Shown here piece after piece: positions 35,380-48,459 of a stretch of DNA of 64,000 bases. A program made the position numbers and the translations under genes. The notes beneath the pieces were generated by a model. The model was not told where the DNA came from. It searched no databases and saw nothing but the letters and a program-made list of their open reading frames with translations. Source of the DNA: Pseudoscleropodium purum (taxonomy: Eukaryota > Streptophyta > Bryopsida > Hypnales > Brachytheciaceae); contig OZ017799.1 in assembly GCA_963969395.1 (NCBI GenBank), positions 14,572,501 to 14,636,500 on the forward strand, in the 5' to 3' direction. How positions within the stretch are numbered: position 1 is the stretch's first letter; each line of letters begins with the position of its first letter.

Positions 35380-36040
35380 TTCAACACAGGTTTCTTCTAG
35401 TGTTTCCTAATTGGAACTCCACTAATTGCTTTGTTGGTTGAAGCATTGCGTTTTTCAAATTGGTCTTGACCTGATACAACTTGGTATTACTCTTAAGCTT
35501 CTGGCTTGGATTGGATGCTATTTGTTTGATCTTTGTCCTCCATTAAGGGAACCATGATATCTTCTTTCACCAACTTGGGTCTCACAATTACAGTACAATT
35601 TGGTTTTGTATAATTTTGCTTGAAGTAAAATTTACAATTCTTATACACCAACTTAGAATTGAATTTCTTATCATCCATCATATTCACTTCTTAACATAAT
35701 ACTTCACAAATTGGATTCAATTAATTTCCTTGCACTTATTTAAGCAATTCTCTCCAATTAGATTATAGACATTCACACATCAACAAACCAAATTGGAAAT
35801 TAATACAATACAGCATTTAGGCTTTATTAACTACAATTAGGACTACTATAGATTTAGACATTCCATATCCTCACTTAGTTTAACACACATTCAAATGTTA
35901 TCAAACAAACACTAAACACTAAAAACTCAAATTACACGATTGATCTCCAACTTGGACACACAATGCTCATAACTACAACAACACATATACACATAAATCC
36001 AATTTGGTTATAGTTTAACATATAAGCATAATCTAATTCC

Positions 36041-36066
36041 TGACTTGGATTGAGTTAAACATACAA
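36041..36066 (+). repeat. Direct repeat flanking the Rep-bearing segment, left copy
   Basis: A 26-bp sequence starting TGACTTGGATTGA recurs with one difference at 38680-38705. The two copies bracket a 2.6-kb segment carrying the Rep-like pseudogene. Confidence 0.5.
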
Positions 36067-36994
36067 TGTACCAAAAATTGGCAGACAAGCCAATTTGCCA
36101 CCCCTTGCTTGTGAAAAAAGGTAGGCCATTTGATGGTAGTCAAGGAAAATGAGAGCATCCTCTGAGCCATTGATAGAATTTAGGAAATCTCCGGAAGGTG
36201 CCCTCATCGTGGGCCGTTGATTCCTTTAGGAAAAAAGGAAAGGGGTCCAACACCGTTGATGGATAGCCAACATTGAAAATCACAAGAACCATCAATGGAG
36301 CATCATCGAAAATCATGGGCTTAAGGTTTGGTGATCCGGCACTTATTGCTCATCTTGCGCTTGTTGCTTATCCCTCTGATCTTGCGTGTATTGTTCATCC
36401 CTCTGATCCTACGCACATTATTGATCCTACCTACTCACTCTCATCCTAGAGCTTCAATTTACTAGCTTCAACTTACGAGCTTAGCTGACCATTCAGTGAG
36501 TTCAATCAATGGTTTTCAATTTACATGAAGATGTAATTCTTCATAGGGTGGTGGTGGATGCTTTATTTGATTGTAAGAGCTGGCTCATTTAGTGCTCGTG
36601 CTTTTGATGCTTTCCTTTTGGGGTGCTCATCGATAAGCATCTCCTCTTGTACCTTGAAAGGTCACAATCGAGCTTAACCATAGCATATCTTTTCATGTTG
36701 TCAGTAGTCGAAAATGTGTGTGAGTGTCAATTTTGAGTGATTTGGGGAATTTGTGGAGGTCTCGCTCTTCATGGTTCTTATAACGTCCATACAACTTTCT
36801 TGTATATAAATCAATACATTTGTGTAGCTTAGCAAAATTTGTTCATGTTTATAAATCAAAAACCTCACAATGTAGCTTAACGACACTTATTCATTTTGTA
36901 TTGTATTTTGTTGCTTCTCATGTTTCACTTTTGCATCTTCATGATCTTCGGTATTGCTTGTTAATGGTTTCTTCATCATGTGCAGGGTTTCAAC

Positions 36995-38092
36995 ATGAAA
37001 AAGAGGACAACAATAGATGAGGTTCATTTACAGAACACAAGTATTCTTGTTGAAAATACTACTCAGCCACGTGCTATGCAACAAGAAACAATGAAAAAAT
37101 TTCTAAGGAAAAAAATTGCACTGCAAGCAATTGCCCTAAAACCAACTACTTTGAAAAAAACAGCTCGGAAACGAGCCCTTCTATATCCAAAAGAGATGGA
37201 ACTTAGTATTACAATTTTTGTGGGTAGCAATGACATTTTTGTTAACTTATTGGAAAAGGTTGAAGCATTCATTAAAAAGGAGTGCCTTTCAGGTCTTTGC
37301 TCCATTGAAAGAGGAGGGGCTATGTGCAGATTGCACATGCAAATGGTGTGTCGATTTTTCACCACTTTTGTAGTCATAGCCACAAAATGCTTCAAGATGT
37401 ATCTTGGATGGGATGATGCTAAGAAGGTCCTAGTGGGCCACCACATACTCACAAAAATTCTTCGTAACACCGGACTCCATACCGTCATTGGCATGCTTAG
37501 GTATTGTATCAAAGACAAAGGTAAGGAGCATTTTCAATATGTTCACAGAAATGTGACAAATGAACAAATTGAAGAAGGAATTGAGAAGTACATCAAGTAC
37601 GGTACTCCGTTTGCAAAGAACAAAATTGCTCTCACTCACTCCAACCTCATGGAGAAGGCCGCAGCATACTAGAGGTACAAGTTGAAGAAACAATTGGGTA
37701 GTACTCTTCCAAGCACTCTCTTGCCACTGTTACGTTTAGGACAATACATTCCCTCAATTTCTTGAGTTTTGCCAAGGTGGCAAGGTGGCATGCAATACAA
37801 CAGAGCTTCATTGTTGTAGAGGTGTATGATGAATCCACATACCGTAGAAATGGATGATGTAACTTAGATTTTCTTTGAGCACATGAATCCAAGTTCTTGC
37901 CTTGTTGATTTGGGGCGGCAGTGGCTTGCTAGAAAGCTTGACAAAACATGGGAAGGTGCACAACACAATTATGTTGTTCCAAATAAATGTGTTTCAAAAG
38001 TGTGGGATTTATTTTCTACGTTTTCTTTTGTTTTTTGTTCTTGTGCCAATTTTGTAAGTTTTGCATTGAAGAACTTGTTTTCGGCGCCTTAA
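36995..38092 (+). pseudogene. HUH-superfamily (Rep-type) endonuclease pseudogene
   Basis: One reading frame runs from the ATG at 36995 to about 38000, interrupted by stops at 37670 (TAG), 37763 (TGA), 37817 (TAG) and 37865 (TAG); it finally stops at 38090-38092. The first 226 codons contain a full Rep-like nuclease layout. There is a hydrophobic-Thr-hydrophobic segment (motif I-like, ELSITIF), RLHMQM as an HUQ metal-binding motif II, and YCIKD as the YxxK catalytic motif III. This combination is known from CRESS-DNA replicators and eukaryotic replitron-type transposons, and differs from the two-Tyr Helitron Rep. I recognise no helicase. A possible 3' splice site lies just before the ATG, so a 5' exon may exist. 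A replitron-like transposon relic is my preferred reading; a viral integration relic is the alternative. Confidence 0.62.
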
Positions 38093-38679
38093 TTTACGTG
38101 TTTCTTTTATTGCATCGGATGATGGAGAATGCTCTTAACGTGACCGGAACAACATCATTGTCATCACTAATAGTCAAGATCAGGCTCCCTCTAATGCAAA
38201 CTTGCCGGATACTATTGCAGAGGAGGATCCCAAGGCGTTGATTGCTCCCATGTATATACTGGTGTTTTTGGAAGAACGTGACGTACATAACTGTTTGGTA
38301 GTATAGTTCTTAGCAAGAAACTTATGTCATACAATTTTTGTTTTTAGTATATGATTTTTTTAAAGTGACTTTTGAACTTCTCATTCACTTCAAATGCTTC
38401 ATTTTCACCACTATGATATCCAAATGCAACTTTTGAACTTCTTAGTCACTTGAAATGCACTATTCTCATCATTCACTTTTGAAAAGCGACTTCTAAACTT
38501 CAAATGAATTTGAAATGTCAATTCCTGAATTTGTGATTTTCTCAATACACAAAAGCTTAATGATTAATGAGGTTTTGTCACGTGTCCTCCTTTGAAAATC
38601 ATTTGTTTTATTATAAGGAATGTGACACTTCTTCACAATCAGCCTAGAAATGGTAATGACTACTATAACACAAACTCAT
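38093..38679. other. Right part of the Rep-bearing segment
   Basis: Contains two or three imperfect copies of a phrase built on ACTTTTGAACTTCT and CACTTGAAATGC (about 38368-38510). No further gene is seen. Confidence 0.35.
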
Positions 38680-39700
38680 TGACTTGGATTGAATTAAACA
38701 TACAAAGACACATCCAAACTTCTCCAATTAGACTAACAACATAATTCCACAATAACAAACAAATCTCATCACATTCTCAATTAGGATTCATGTTTTATAA
38801 ACTCCCCATTATACACAAATTTAACACTCATTCATCATCTAGGATACAATACACCAATTTGGCTGAAAATATTTTTGTATAACAATTCCAAATTGGTAAT
38901 CAGATCATCGTTACAAGATTGTTTACAATAAAGCACTTCCAACTAGTCTCTCACAAAATAATATTCTAATTTGATCATTATGCTCATCATCACTGACCTA
39001 CATTGGCTTGTAGTTTAAACACCAATTTGGTTTCCTCAATCTTCACTATAATACTCACACAAACACAACACACTGCTCAATTTCATTCCTCAAATTTCTC
39101 AATTAGGACATAAACAACATAAGATTTCTATCATCCATCACTCAATCACACTAACAATTAGCACTCACATACAGAATACAAACATACACACCAAAAACAA
39201 AAGTTGTTCAGCTTGACTAATTAGGACACGCATTAGATTATTTCGACAATGTATGAAGAAAATTGACAAAGAAACAAATCAAATAGGCATTCCACAAACC
39301 TATAGTTACTAATTTGAGAAAGAGACAACCAACTAAAAATTGAATTAACTTCCCCATTAACAAACGTAAAGATCCAACTAGAACACAAAGACATAGCTGA
39401 CAACTTCACCACCTCAAGATTTCTCTAATTAAAACCTAAACTACCAAATTTGAACTATCCATCCAAAAATAACATCGTCACAATCCAATTAGACTTCATC
39501 CAAATATCAATCCCACTTGACAATGCAACCCTTGCTAGATACATTAGTTCATCATCTCATTTGACATTTACAAGAAAAATTTCACTAACTAGCAAAAAGA
39601 CTCTAATTTGGACTAAAATAGTGTGACAAAATAACCTAATTGGACACCAAAAGGACATGCAATTTATCAAAACAACCAAAATACATTCCCATATCCTCAA
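38680..39700. repeat. Array B, right block, opening with the second flanking direct repeat
   Basis: 38680-38705 is the second copy of the 26-bp direct repeat. CCAATTTGG / CCAATTAGG variants follow at roughly 30-80-bp spacing (for example 38731, 38852, 38889, 39023, 39484, 39605, 39637). Confidence 0.5.
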
Positions 39701-41248
39701 AAATTTACCAAAAATTCAATCCTAATCAATTATCTACAAGCCTTCTACATAGAAGTGTGCAACATTGGCAAGAGGAGAATCAGAATAGTTGACTAATAAA
39801 ATTATTGGGAGAAGCCTATGAAAACTTAGAAATAAATTTCCAACTTCAAAAAAACGAATATTAACATTGCACTAAAGTTTTTTGGTTGCTTTTAGTTTGA
39901 CAACAAGACAAAGACACTCCTAAAATGTAGTATTTCCCTACTCACATGCAAGTGCAAATATTATGGAATTCAACAAAAGTAATTCCAAGTCTTAAAAAAT
40001 AGAAAACTCTTTTCTGATTCTACCTCTGCATGGAACTCAATCGTTTAGATGGGTCATATGTTCAAAATCTACTTGTTGACACCTACAAAATAACGCACAA
40101 CTAGCACACAAAACTATTGTGATTCCCATGCTGGAGAATAGTAGAGGTTAGAATTGCTCATGTCCTTCAAAGAATATTGAAAGTTGTCACAAACTCACAA
40201 ACTCAGTAGCTATAACTAAAAATTCAAAAAATGCAACAAATCATGAGTACAATGTACATTCAAGGAATGTGGTCCATGTGTCAATCTATAGTTATGCCAA
40301 ACTAAATTTTGTGCTTAACCTTTAAAGGACCAAGGAACTCATTTTGGGCTTTTTGAGAACTTGGTCAAGTTTTATTGACTTCATAATTTGAACTTTTTGC
40401 ATGATTATTTTAGGATGGATGTTACTCATCATAATCTATGTGTGAAGCTTTAATCCATATCATTTTAATAGATAAATATTACAATAGTTTTAATTTTTTT
40501 GTGGGGATATATAAATTGATACCTACTCAAAAACATTTGAACTATTGAAATTTTGAATGATGAGGTAAAAGTTATGAGGAGTTTTATTTTGTGGGCATAG
40601 AAGGTAGAAAAAACATATGAGGTCATCTTTTGCTTTTCAATATTGAAAATCTTCAAATAAAAATAAAAATAAAGGATATTAATTGCTTACTAAAAGGTTC
40701 TTACTATTGAGATTAAGAAATCCTCAAATTCTTCCAAAAGTTATAAGCATATTAGTTTTACCTTTTCGTTAGCAATACCTACTTTACAATTTTTTTAAAT
40801 GATTGTGAAACTTTCTTTTGCTTAAACTTGAGCTCATATGTTCTCAACCCATTTCCAACTCTTATTGACTAGAATGCACAAGTTATAGGACATCATTAAT
40901 CCTTAAGGACTGTAAAGCCACCCTGTAGCTTTTGCAACTCATTTGTTGTTTTGCCAACCTCACTAAAAACTTTTGAACAACAAATAAACCTTAAATAATT
41001 TTTTTCATTGAATCTATTGGTACAATCCAATCAAAAAATGATCAAGTATGTAATTTTTCATTAATTTTTTGAGAATAGAAAAGACTCTTTAGGTTATCTC
41101 TTCACATCTTCATACCTTTTTTTTTACATCTTAAAATTATTTGAAAAAAAATTACACATCACTATCATGATGATATATATTCATAGAAAAAAAATCAAAG
41201 TTTCTTGAGTATTTTTGAGCATTCCGATTTCAACATTCCCATTTTTGG
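39701..41248. repeat. AT-rich DNA with R1 left ends at 40315 and 40896
   Basis: At 40315 the sequence TTAACCTTTAAAGGACC is an R1 terminus, and TTAATCCTTAAGG at 40896 looks like another. The second may belong to an R1 copy whose other end is CTTTTAGGGG near 52871, with the 11.4-kb transposon inserted in it. No gene is seen. Confidence 0.35.
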
Positions 41249-41284
41249 GTATGCATCAGGGTTGACGAATCTCAACGTTCACCC

Positions 41285-41420
41285 CAAAATAGCGTCCGTT
41301 TTCTGGACGTCCGGACGCTAGCGGACGCAGCGTCCCTCCCACCGTCGGAAGGCGGACGGGCGGGGCGGTTGGGCGGACAGACCAGACGATGTGGACGGAC
41401 AGGGCGGACGGGGCGGACTT
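41285..41420. repeat. Left subterminal GTCCGCC cluster
   Basis: Dense GCGTCCG, GGACGC and GGGCGGACG words directly inside the left end, in otherwise AT-rich DNA. The companion at the right end (52495-52635) has the same words. Subterminal arrays of this kind are transposase-binding sites in known hAT elements. Confidence 0.6.
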
Positions 41421-41720
41421 CGCATTGCCATTAGTCATTAGAAAATTTTATATTGTTATGTAATTTGAATGTTACACAATCAAAAATGAATGCATCCACG
41501 TAAAATAAGATGTACGTATAAAAATATTTTTATACCCAAATGAAAATATAGCATCTTTATATATAAATATATATGTATAAACAAAATATATGAAAACATA
41601 GTTCCAATATCACTATTGAATCCTATACGATCTTTTTAAGATCTAAATCTTTCACATTCTTTTTTGTTTTTAAACAATGAAAGGACCATTGTTTTTAAAA
41701 AACAAAATTCTCCTCAAATC

Positions 41721-44700
41721 CTACTTTCCACCGGATGGACCACTACCTTCTCCCAAAACAAAAGGAAAATCTGTTGTACCGAAGAGTTTAGCAGATGATT
41801 GACGAGTTGACCGTTGTTGACTTGGACGGACTATTCGCCCTCCAGATTGAACTTCGATGTTCACCTTATGAAATTGTTTCTTGGTTTCCGGAGAGAAGTC
41901 ATCGTCCTCTTCACGCTTCCTTTTTTGTTTTCTTTTCGATGATAAATCAACTTTGTCTGCCTTCAAGGTTCTCAAGTTGCTCTCTACACGATCTACCATC
42001 GCTTGAACAACTTCATCATCTCCTTTCCTTTGCCATACTATGAGGCAGTCTCCATCCAATAGGAAAGCCTCCCAATGCCCTATAATATCGCCAATGCGCC
42101 TATCAAATGCTGCTGCCACATCTACAAATGAATGTCTTGTGCTTGTTTGTCCATTTGTATTGTAGACAGCACGAACTTTTGCAGCCTCTTCCAACTTCGA
42201 CAATAGAAGGGCTCTACCTACGAGGGTGTGGTCGTATGCCTTATACTGCTCATCGAACTCTTTTTTATGGTTCACCTCCACCCAACTGTCTTTTGGTCCT
42301 CTCTCCACTTTTTTATCTGAAAAACGAAAGAACTTTTCGTATTGCAAGCTCCAATGTCCCCCCATGTTGCGACAAAACATTTCACAGGCCGCGTCATCTA
42401 CGATTCCTCGAGTCCGCAATTCCACCTCTCTATTGTGAGTCATCCACACATCCAAATCCAATGGTTGCTAAGATTCCTCGTACAAATCATGCCTCTGTTC
42501 ATTTGCATTCCACCGGATTGGCTTCCCTCAATGTTGATAATTTTGGAATTTGTACGGCGCTTGATCAAGAGGAAGATTCCAACGATTGTACTCATGGCCT
42601 GGAGGCATAGCTTCCAAGATACCAAACATTTCGTAGAACCTAGCACTCAATGGACTACGACACTCAACACACACCGAACGAATGAGTGATGCTTTCACAA
42701 TGCAAGTGACATGGAAAGTGTGGTGACATTGGTCCATGGTTACCGCACCTTCCGGTCCGAAGAGGCCTTGGCAAAGGCTACAACAACCATCCAAGATTGG
42801 AGAGGTTGGATCACAAACATGCACCACTCGCTTGTCTTTCACATTGATGTGTGCTGAAAGTGTGTTGTAAGGGACCCATCCTTCCTCTACTTCCAAGGCC
42901 CAATTGATGGGTGGAGCTTGGTCCTTCTTTGTGTGGTTTAACCGCTTAAACATGGCATCCATGTCTCCCCAACATGTGATCTCCGTATATTCTTTAGAAG
43001 GATGTTGATCAAACATAGTCTTGAACCAACTCAAAGAGCTTTGAATGGCATCGCAATTTTCATTTGACTCCATTGCCAATGTTTGAAGACCTGCCATTGC
43101 TCGAGATACTACAGAGGGTCTATCTTGGAGTCTTTGTACCCATGCTAACCATCGAGACTCCAAGCCACTAGATGGCATAAACTTCTTCAAATTCAAGCAC
43201 AATTGCAATCGATTCAACTCGGATTCAACGATTCCTTTTGCTTCAATTGCCTCCTCCAATTTATGCTTCAACTCTTCAAAGTCACAATTCTCCGTTTGCA
43301 TCTCCGCATTCACGTAAACGGATGAAAACTTTTCCATTGATAGTTGTTGTGTCGCTTTTAACATGCTCATGTCGTGACTTTCTTGTACATTCACAATGGC
43401 AGGGTTGTCGCTTACTTCGGCCTTATCAAAAGGAAGAGAGAGCTTATCTTCACTCTCTTGAGTCTCTTGACTGTCTCCGAGTACAATCACTGGTGAGATT
43501 GCAACTTCACTCGGATTCTTGGAGGTCCCTTGCAATTCTGCAATCCGTTTACGCATCTTCATCAACTCCTCCATTTGCCTCGATGATTGTTGATTTAAAT
43601 GTTCAACCTCACTCTTCGAAGTCTTTAATTTCAACTCCAACACTCTGCACCTTGCTTCCACTCCTCCAAGGTCAGCAATTTTCTTCTCATATTCCACCAA
43701 TTGTAGTATGTGAACATCTCTTTCTTCGAAAAGTGGTCCGAAAGTCTTCGTGAGATTCTGAAATGCTATAGCACCTTTCAACATCTCTGGTGCCATGAAA
43801 GAAAACTCCTTGGCCAAATTCATAAAAGTCGGAGCAACTTTCGCTAAAAATTCAGCTGACATCGTCATCTTGAAAGCTGTATCAAATATATGTGCAACAT
43901 TCTTTGGATTTGTAAGTGGATTCATTCGAACAGTAGTAGCACCATCATCGGGGTTAGACGATCCGCCTATTTCTTTATGAAGGTTAGCAAACTGAACCGA
44001 GAGCTTCAAAAGATTTTCCAATTATTTTGGATTGGACATGTCTTGCAAGGTTCGATGTAGAGGACTTGGCAATGACGCTGTAAACGGAAACTCCTCCGCC
44101 CGCCTTTTACGCTCGGAACTCCATAATGAGGATATATTATCAAACGTCACGCCTTGTCCACGAGGTGTATATACTTTGTCTTGTAAACTTAACGTTGCAC
44201 TAGATTCAACGCCTTGATGCATAGGCGGAGATTTGTAGACCAAACTATCAAAACAATTGTTGGCTATCAGACTATCAATTGTAGCATTAGCTTTTGCCAC
44301 TTTCTCCGCCAAGACTTCGTCTACTTTACTTTTTGAAGTTTCCCCGCGTTCCGTGCAAACCTTGCCTTTGTTTACAAACTCCGTTTGCGTTTGTGCCGCA
44401 ACATTTGATATAAAGGTCAAACGCGTTGAAGCTGTGGAAAAGACTTCACCCTCCTGCGCCTCTACATCTTTCTCCATATCTTTCCCCACATTTTTCGAAG
44501 AGCTTTCATTGATTGCTTTTGTTGGAGATTGTACAAACCGTAATTCTTCAACATTTGAGGCTTTCTCGACACCATCCGTTTTCACCTCAATAGTATTTTT
44601 TAATACTTTTTCTGTTTCTCCCTCTGAATTGTATAAGTCGGGAATGTCCTTTTGATTGGCTTCAAGTAGAAGTGGGCAAGCTGTTGTTGTCGGAAACGTA

Positions 44701-45119
44701 CTCCAATCGACCTTGTGCTCTAATATAAGTTCCGCGTAAACCATACACGCCACACTATAATTAATATAACCTTTGCTTCTGCGCTTGTTTCCGAATAGAA
44801 CACGCCACACCTCCTCAGATTGATGGACAAAATGTTTGTTGTTGCAAGTCCATGGTTTACAACAAAAATCCCGTCTATGACTCTTGTGCGACTCCTGAAG
44901 TCACAACTTGTCAATGTGGTACATTTTAACATAGGTCCTACACATTTTGTATGTCCAATACTCCGCATCTTCATATTCCCACCTGCTCTCTGCTTTAATT
45001 GTAGGGTCATTTAAAATGTCAAGCCGAAGGTCATGTGTAGCCCCCTTCACTTTGCTCTTTTTCTTCGCTTCGCTTCCCGGAGTCACCCCATCCATATTTC
45101 GATCACCTTCACCGTTCAT
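41721..45119 (-). pseudogene. Element gene 1: long coiled-coil / RING-H2 protein, broken by four stops
   Basis: A single intronless frame of 1133 codons from the ATG at 45119 to the stop at 41721, broken at 44901 (TGA), 44022 (TAA), 42528 (TGA) and 42468 (TAG). The order of recognisable parts is as follows. An N-terminal domain (YKMCRTYVKMYHIDKL, then VWRVL and VYAELILEHKVDW) is shared with element gene 2. A Ser/Glu/Lys-rich region follows, then heptad-like coiled-coil stretches. Next is a RING-H2 finger at about 42655-42800 with CSLC, CHHTFHVTC and CVEC. A C-terminal part ends in a basic patch (KRKQKRKREEDDD) typical of nuclear proteins. Known RING-H2 fingers of this layout are E3 ubiquitin ligases. 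All four stops can arise from sense codons by one C-to-T or G-to-A change. A GTCCGCC cluster and a TATA box lie upstream. Confidence 0.65.
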
Positions 45120-45330
45120 GATTGTCAATTGGATTCAATAACCAATTGAAGTGAATAAAAAAATCTCACGTGATAGTCAAAAGTGATGGCATCAACCGCA
45201 ACACAGTAACACAAGATAGAGGACCCCAACTCTCCACCCCGTAGGAGCAACTAGCGCATAAAGCAATAGTAGCACATCCAACTTGGCACCGAAGGAGAAT
45301 TGAAGTGAGAAGAATGAAAGTCACTCCACC

Positions 45331-45337
45331 CTTATAG
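45331..45337 (-). promoter_or_regulatory. TATA-like box of element gene 1
   Basis: The minus strand reads GGCTATAAGGG about 210 bp upstream of the ATG at 45119. It adjoins the GTCCGCC cluster at about 45345-45580. Confidence 0.45.
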
Positions 45338-45344
45338 CCATCCG

Positions 45345-45580
45345 CCGTCGGACCTGTCCCGGACTGCGCGAAGCGGCTTCGAACCTCGCGTCCGCTGCGC
45401 GGATCGACGACATCCGCTTCGGCAGCGGACGTGCCAACTGCCCGTCACCCCGACCGACTGCCCCGTCCGACGATCCAATCGGCGCGTTCGCCCGGACTGT
45501 CTACACTATCCGCCTTCCGACGCCGTCCGCGCTTTGAACACGCCGACCGCCCCACTTAAACACTGACCGCCGACGGCGTC
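45345..45580. repeat. GTCCGCC cluster at the promoter of element gene 1
   Basis: A sharply GC-rich island with GTCCGC, CCGTCCG and GCGGACG words in both orientations, ending next to the gene 1 TATA box. Confidence 0.55.
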
Positions 45581-47517
45581 CATCCAACTGTCCATTGGTG
45601 CATCCTATAAGGCCATTATTATTCAAAAAAAGCGGTAACATTTCAAAAATAAAACAGCCTAATAATCATTGCTAAATGAGGATCAATGTAATTGATTTAT
45701 CATTTAAAAAAAAAAAAAATGTAAACCCTAAACCCTATACCCTAATTACCCTACACCTTTTCTTTTCTCCCCTAAATTGTTTTACGAATGAGGGGAATGT
45801 GGTTAAGTTCAATATGTTTGGATTATTTACTTATATTATCCTTCTAAATAGGTTTTGAGAAGATCTAAAGATGGTGGGGATTTTTTTAAAGTTCATTAGG
45901 AAATCAAATGTTTTGCAAAAATAATCAATTCCTTTTTCATCGTAAGCAAATGAAATTTTTTAAAAAGGCCCCAATACATAATTAGAATAACAGTTTAATG
46001 GATTTCAACCTCATGATATTTAATGAAAGGTTGTGATTTCCAATTAGAAGTGCATCACGATCTTCAAATGAACATAGAGTCTTTCATATTTTTTAATGAA
46101 ATTTTGATTAGATTTGAAAACAAAGAAAAAGAATCAATGTTTTAACTTTCAAATCATGTATGGCTATATTTTTCCTTGAAAACATAGAAAAATTCGTTAC
46201 TTGAGTTGGTGGAGTAGAATACATTATACATTTATACATGTGCTATATTTATTTTGAAGGGTAATTCCAATATTCTTATTTTAGATGTTTTTAAATATTA
46301 ATTTTAAAAAAGAGGGTTCATTGTTTAAAGATCTAAAAAATTGACAAACATAATTTCTATTATAAATAGGAATTGAATTCGGAATTCGAATTTTGAAATG
46401 ATTCAAATGAACAAGATATTGATCATAAAATATTTCTTCGTTTGATTTTTCAAAATGAATTCATGAAACAATTGCAAACTTTTGAACTTAGGTATATGGT
46501 ATTGTTTTCGGTTTGTACTTTGTAGAGTATAATACTTCAATTTTAATCCTAAATAAATGAAAGAACTCCACATGAATGAAATATTTCTATGTATTGCACA
46601 AAGATTTCTACCAATTACTATGATAATTAAATAAATTGTTACATTTCATAAAATATTTTACATAGAAAGAAAAAATCATTTCAGTTTTCAATCATGATAA
46701 ATGATGTCTTCTACTCTTTCTGTTATATGTTCATTTTGTATAACGTGTACATTGTACAATCTTTGAGAGCAAGGGAGTTCATTTTTGACTCTCATTGAAA
46801 TAGAAAATATATTTGTGTTAATGTGTTTGGATTTTGAAATCATTATGTATTCTACGGTCTTGCAAGAATACATCTTGCTCCTTCCTTTGAATCCTTTTGA
46901 TATTTTTTTTTTTTTTTTTTGCTTTCTGTCTCGTAGGGCTCTTGTTCTCTTGTTCTCTTTATTTGACCAGCCTATTTGGCTTGGCTCCTAGTTTTTTGTT
47001 TTTTTAATGCAATGGTTTATGCATATGTTATAAAAAAAACTATATTATTTATTTAAAATTTATATATTGATGAACAAACGCGAAATGGCATTCAATGCTT
47101 TCACATTTAAAGTTATAAATCTATCATAAATCACTCTTGCAAATTTGAATGATTGAATCGAAAATTTGAAAATGTAATTATAAGAGCTTTCAATTCAATC
47201 AATTGCATAAATCATAAATGTTGAAATGCAACTCGTATGAGTTTAGCATCTATGAAGATTAATTCATGCCATCCACATGCAATTTTCCAATTTAATAAAA
47301 TGCAATTGAATACTTCAATTTTTTTCTTTCCAATTCTCCAAGTAACATTCACTTCATATCTTTTTCTATTTGTTTATTTATTTTTTGGGAACAAATGGAG
47401 AAACCATCTTTGTCTATATTTGCACATGCACTCTTATTTGATTGATGAAGAATAGATTTATGAAATATATAATCATTGATTTGTTTATGTTGATTTATCT
47501 AATATATTTTATGTATG

Positions 47518-47550
<33 letters not shown>

Positions 47551-48015
47551 CATTAAAAGAATATGGAAGACAAGATTGATAGATTGTGTTCAAATGTTGT
47601 TGATTTTGAAATGATTTAGTACTATATCATTTATAAGAATATTATAATAGTGTTATGTTATAATATTCCTAAAACAATTGCAACAAATATTAAAATACAT
47701 GCTAAGTTAGGTTTGGTAGCCTACCAATTGTTCATTAATAGACATAATTGAGTAGCCCCTTTAAATGAAACATTCAATATCTAATATCTTACAATTCAAA
47801 TGGTGGATTTGTCTAAAATTTTTTCCACATCTTTTCCAACTAATTTACTACAAGATCTACGGTTACATATGTCAAAAAGTATTTTTCTTCTAAAACTTGG
47901 TATTTGCACTACTAATGGTAGTTTTGAAGTGCTTTTAGTGAAAAGAACTTTAGGGGTTAAACATCTATACCGTGAGATTTTGAAAAAAGAACAATTGCTT
48001 CATTGGGTTTAGGGT
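45581..48015. other. AT-rich core of the transposon, no gene seen
   Basis: About 2.4 kb of AT-rich DNA with no ORF over about 75 codons. It includes a T run near 46905 and a (TA)n microsatellite at about 47517-47551. CTTTAGGGGTTAA at about 47949 resembles an R1 terminus. Confidence 0.4.
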
Positions 48016-48240
48016 TTAAGGTGAGCTGTCCGCCCTATCCGCCCCGTCCGCCGTGATATCCGTCCGCCCTGTCCACTCGATTCGGAGTCCGCCCTGTCCG
48101 CCCCGTCCTCCGTCCGCCCGGTCCGCCCCGTCTACCCCGATACCCGTCCGCCCCGGTACGGCCATCCGATTGACACGCGGACTGATGTGGTCCGCATGAT
48201 CTGGATGTCCGCCTCAGGGCGTCCGCATATATATATGGGG
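48016..48240. repeat. GTCCGCC cluster at the promoter of element gene 2
   Basis: Many CCGTCCGCCC / GTCCGCCCTGTCC units in about 200 bp, ending at a TATATATA run (48227-48236). This is the densest of the five clusters. Confidence 0.6.
48227..48236 (+). promoter_or_regulatory. TATA-like box of element gene 2
   Basis: GCATATATATATGG directly after the GTCCGCC cluster and about 225 bp before the ATG at 48460. Confidence 0.45.
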
Positions 48241-48459
48241 AGGCGAACGGCTCATTCCGAACAGTCGTTCTCTTTTGGAGTGGGCGGACCAGTGCCTTGA
48301 AAGCTTTGCGCGCCCCTTCCGCTTTGAGTGAACGATTGTTGTGAGATTGTTACAAATTTTCACAAAGTTCACGCTTGTAAAATTTTAATTAATTAATTAA
48401 ATCAAAATTTTGGTTCTTAACCTTTCTAATTATTTCATTCTCTTTGCTTCAGCTTCATC

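Larger units (their letters stand above)
34978..36100. repeat. Array B, left block: CCAATTTGG / CCAATTAGG motifs
   Basis: Variants of CCAATTTGG, CCAAATTGG and CTAATTGGA recur every few tens of bases from about 34978 (for example 35456, 35596, 35709, 35755, 35789, 36000). The same motif style resumes after the Rep-bearing segment at 38680. Confidence 0.5.

Noticed and set aside
37063..37518. Minus-strand 151-codon ORF
   Set aside because: Antisense of the Rep-like frame, which carries the recognisable motifs.
42107..43753. Plus-strand ORFs (for example 42107-42610 and 43238-43753)
   Set aside because: Antisense shadows of transposon gene 1.
47517..47551. (TA)n tract and T run as possible regulatory sites
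   Set aside because: Ordinary microsatellite and homopolymer in AT-rich DNA.
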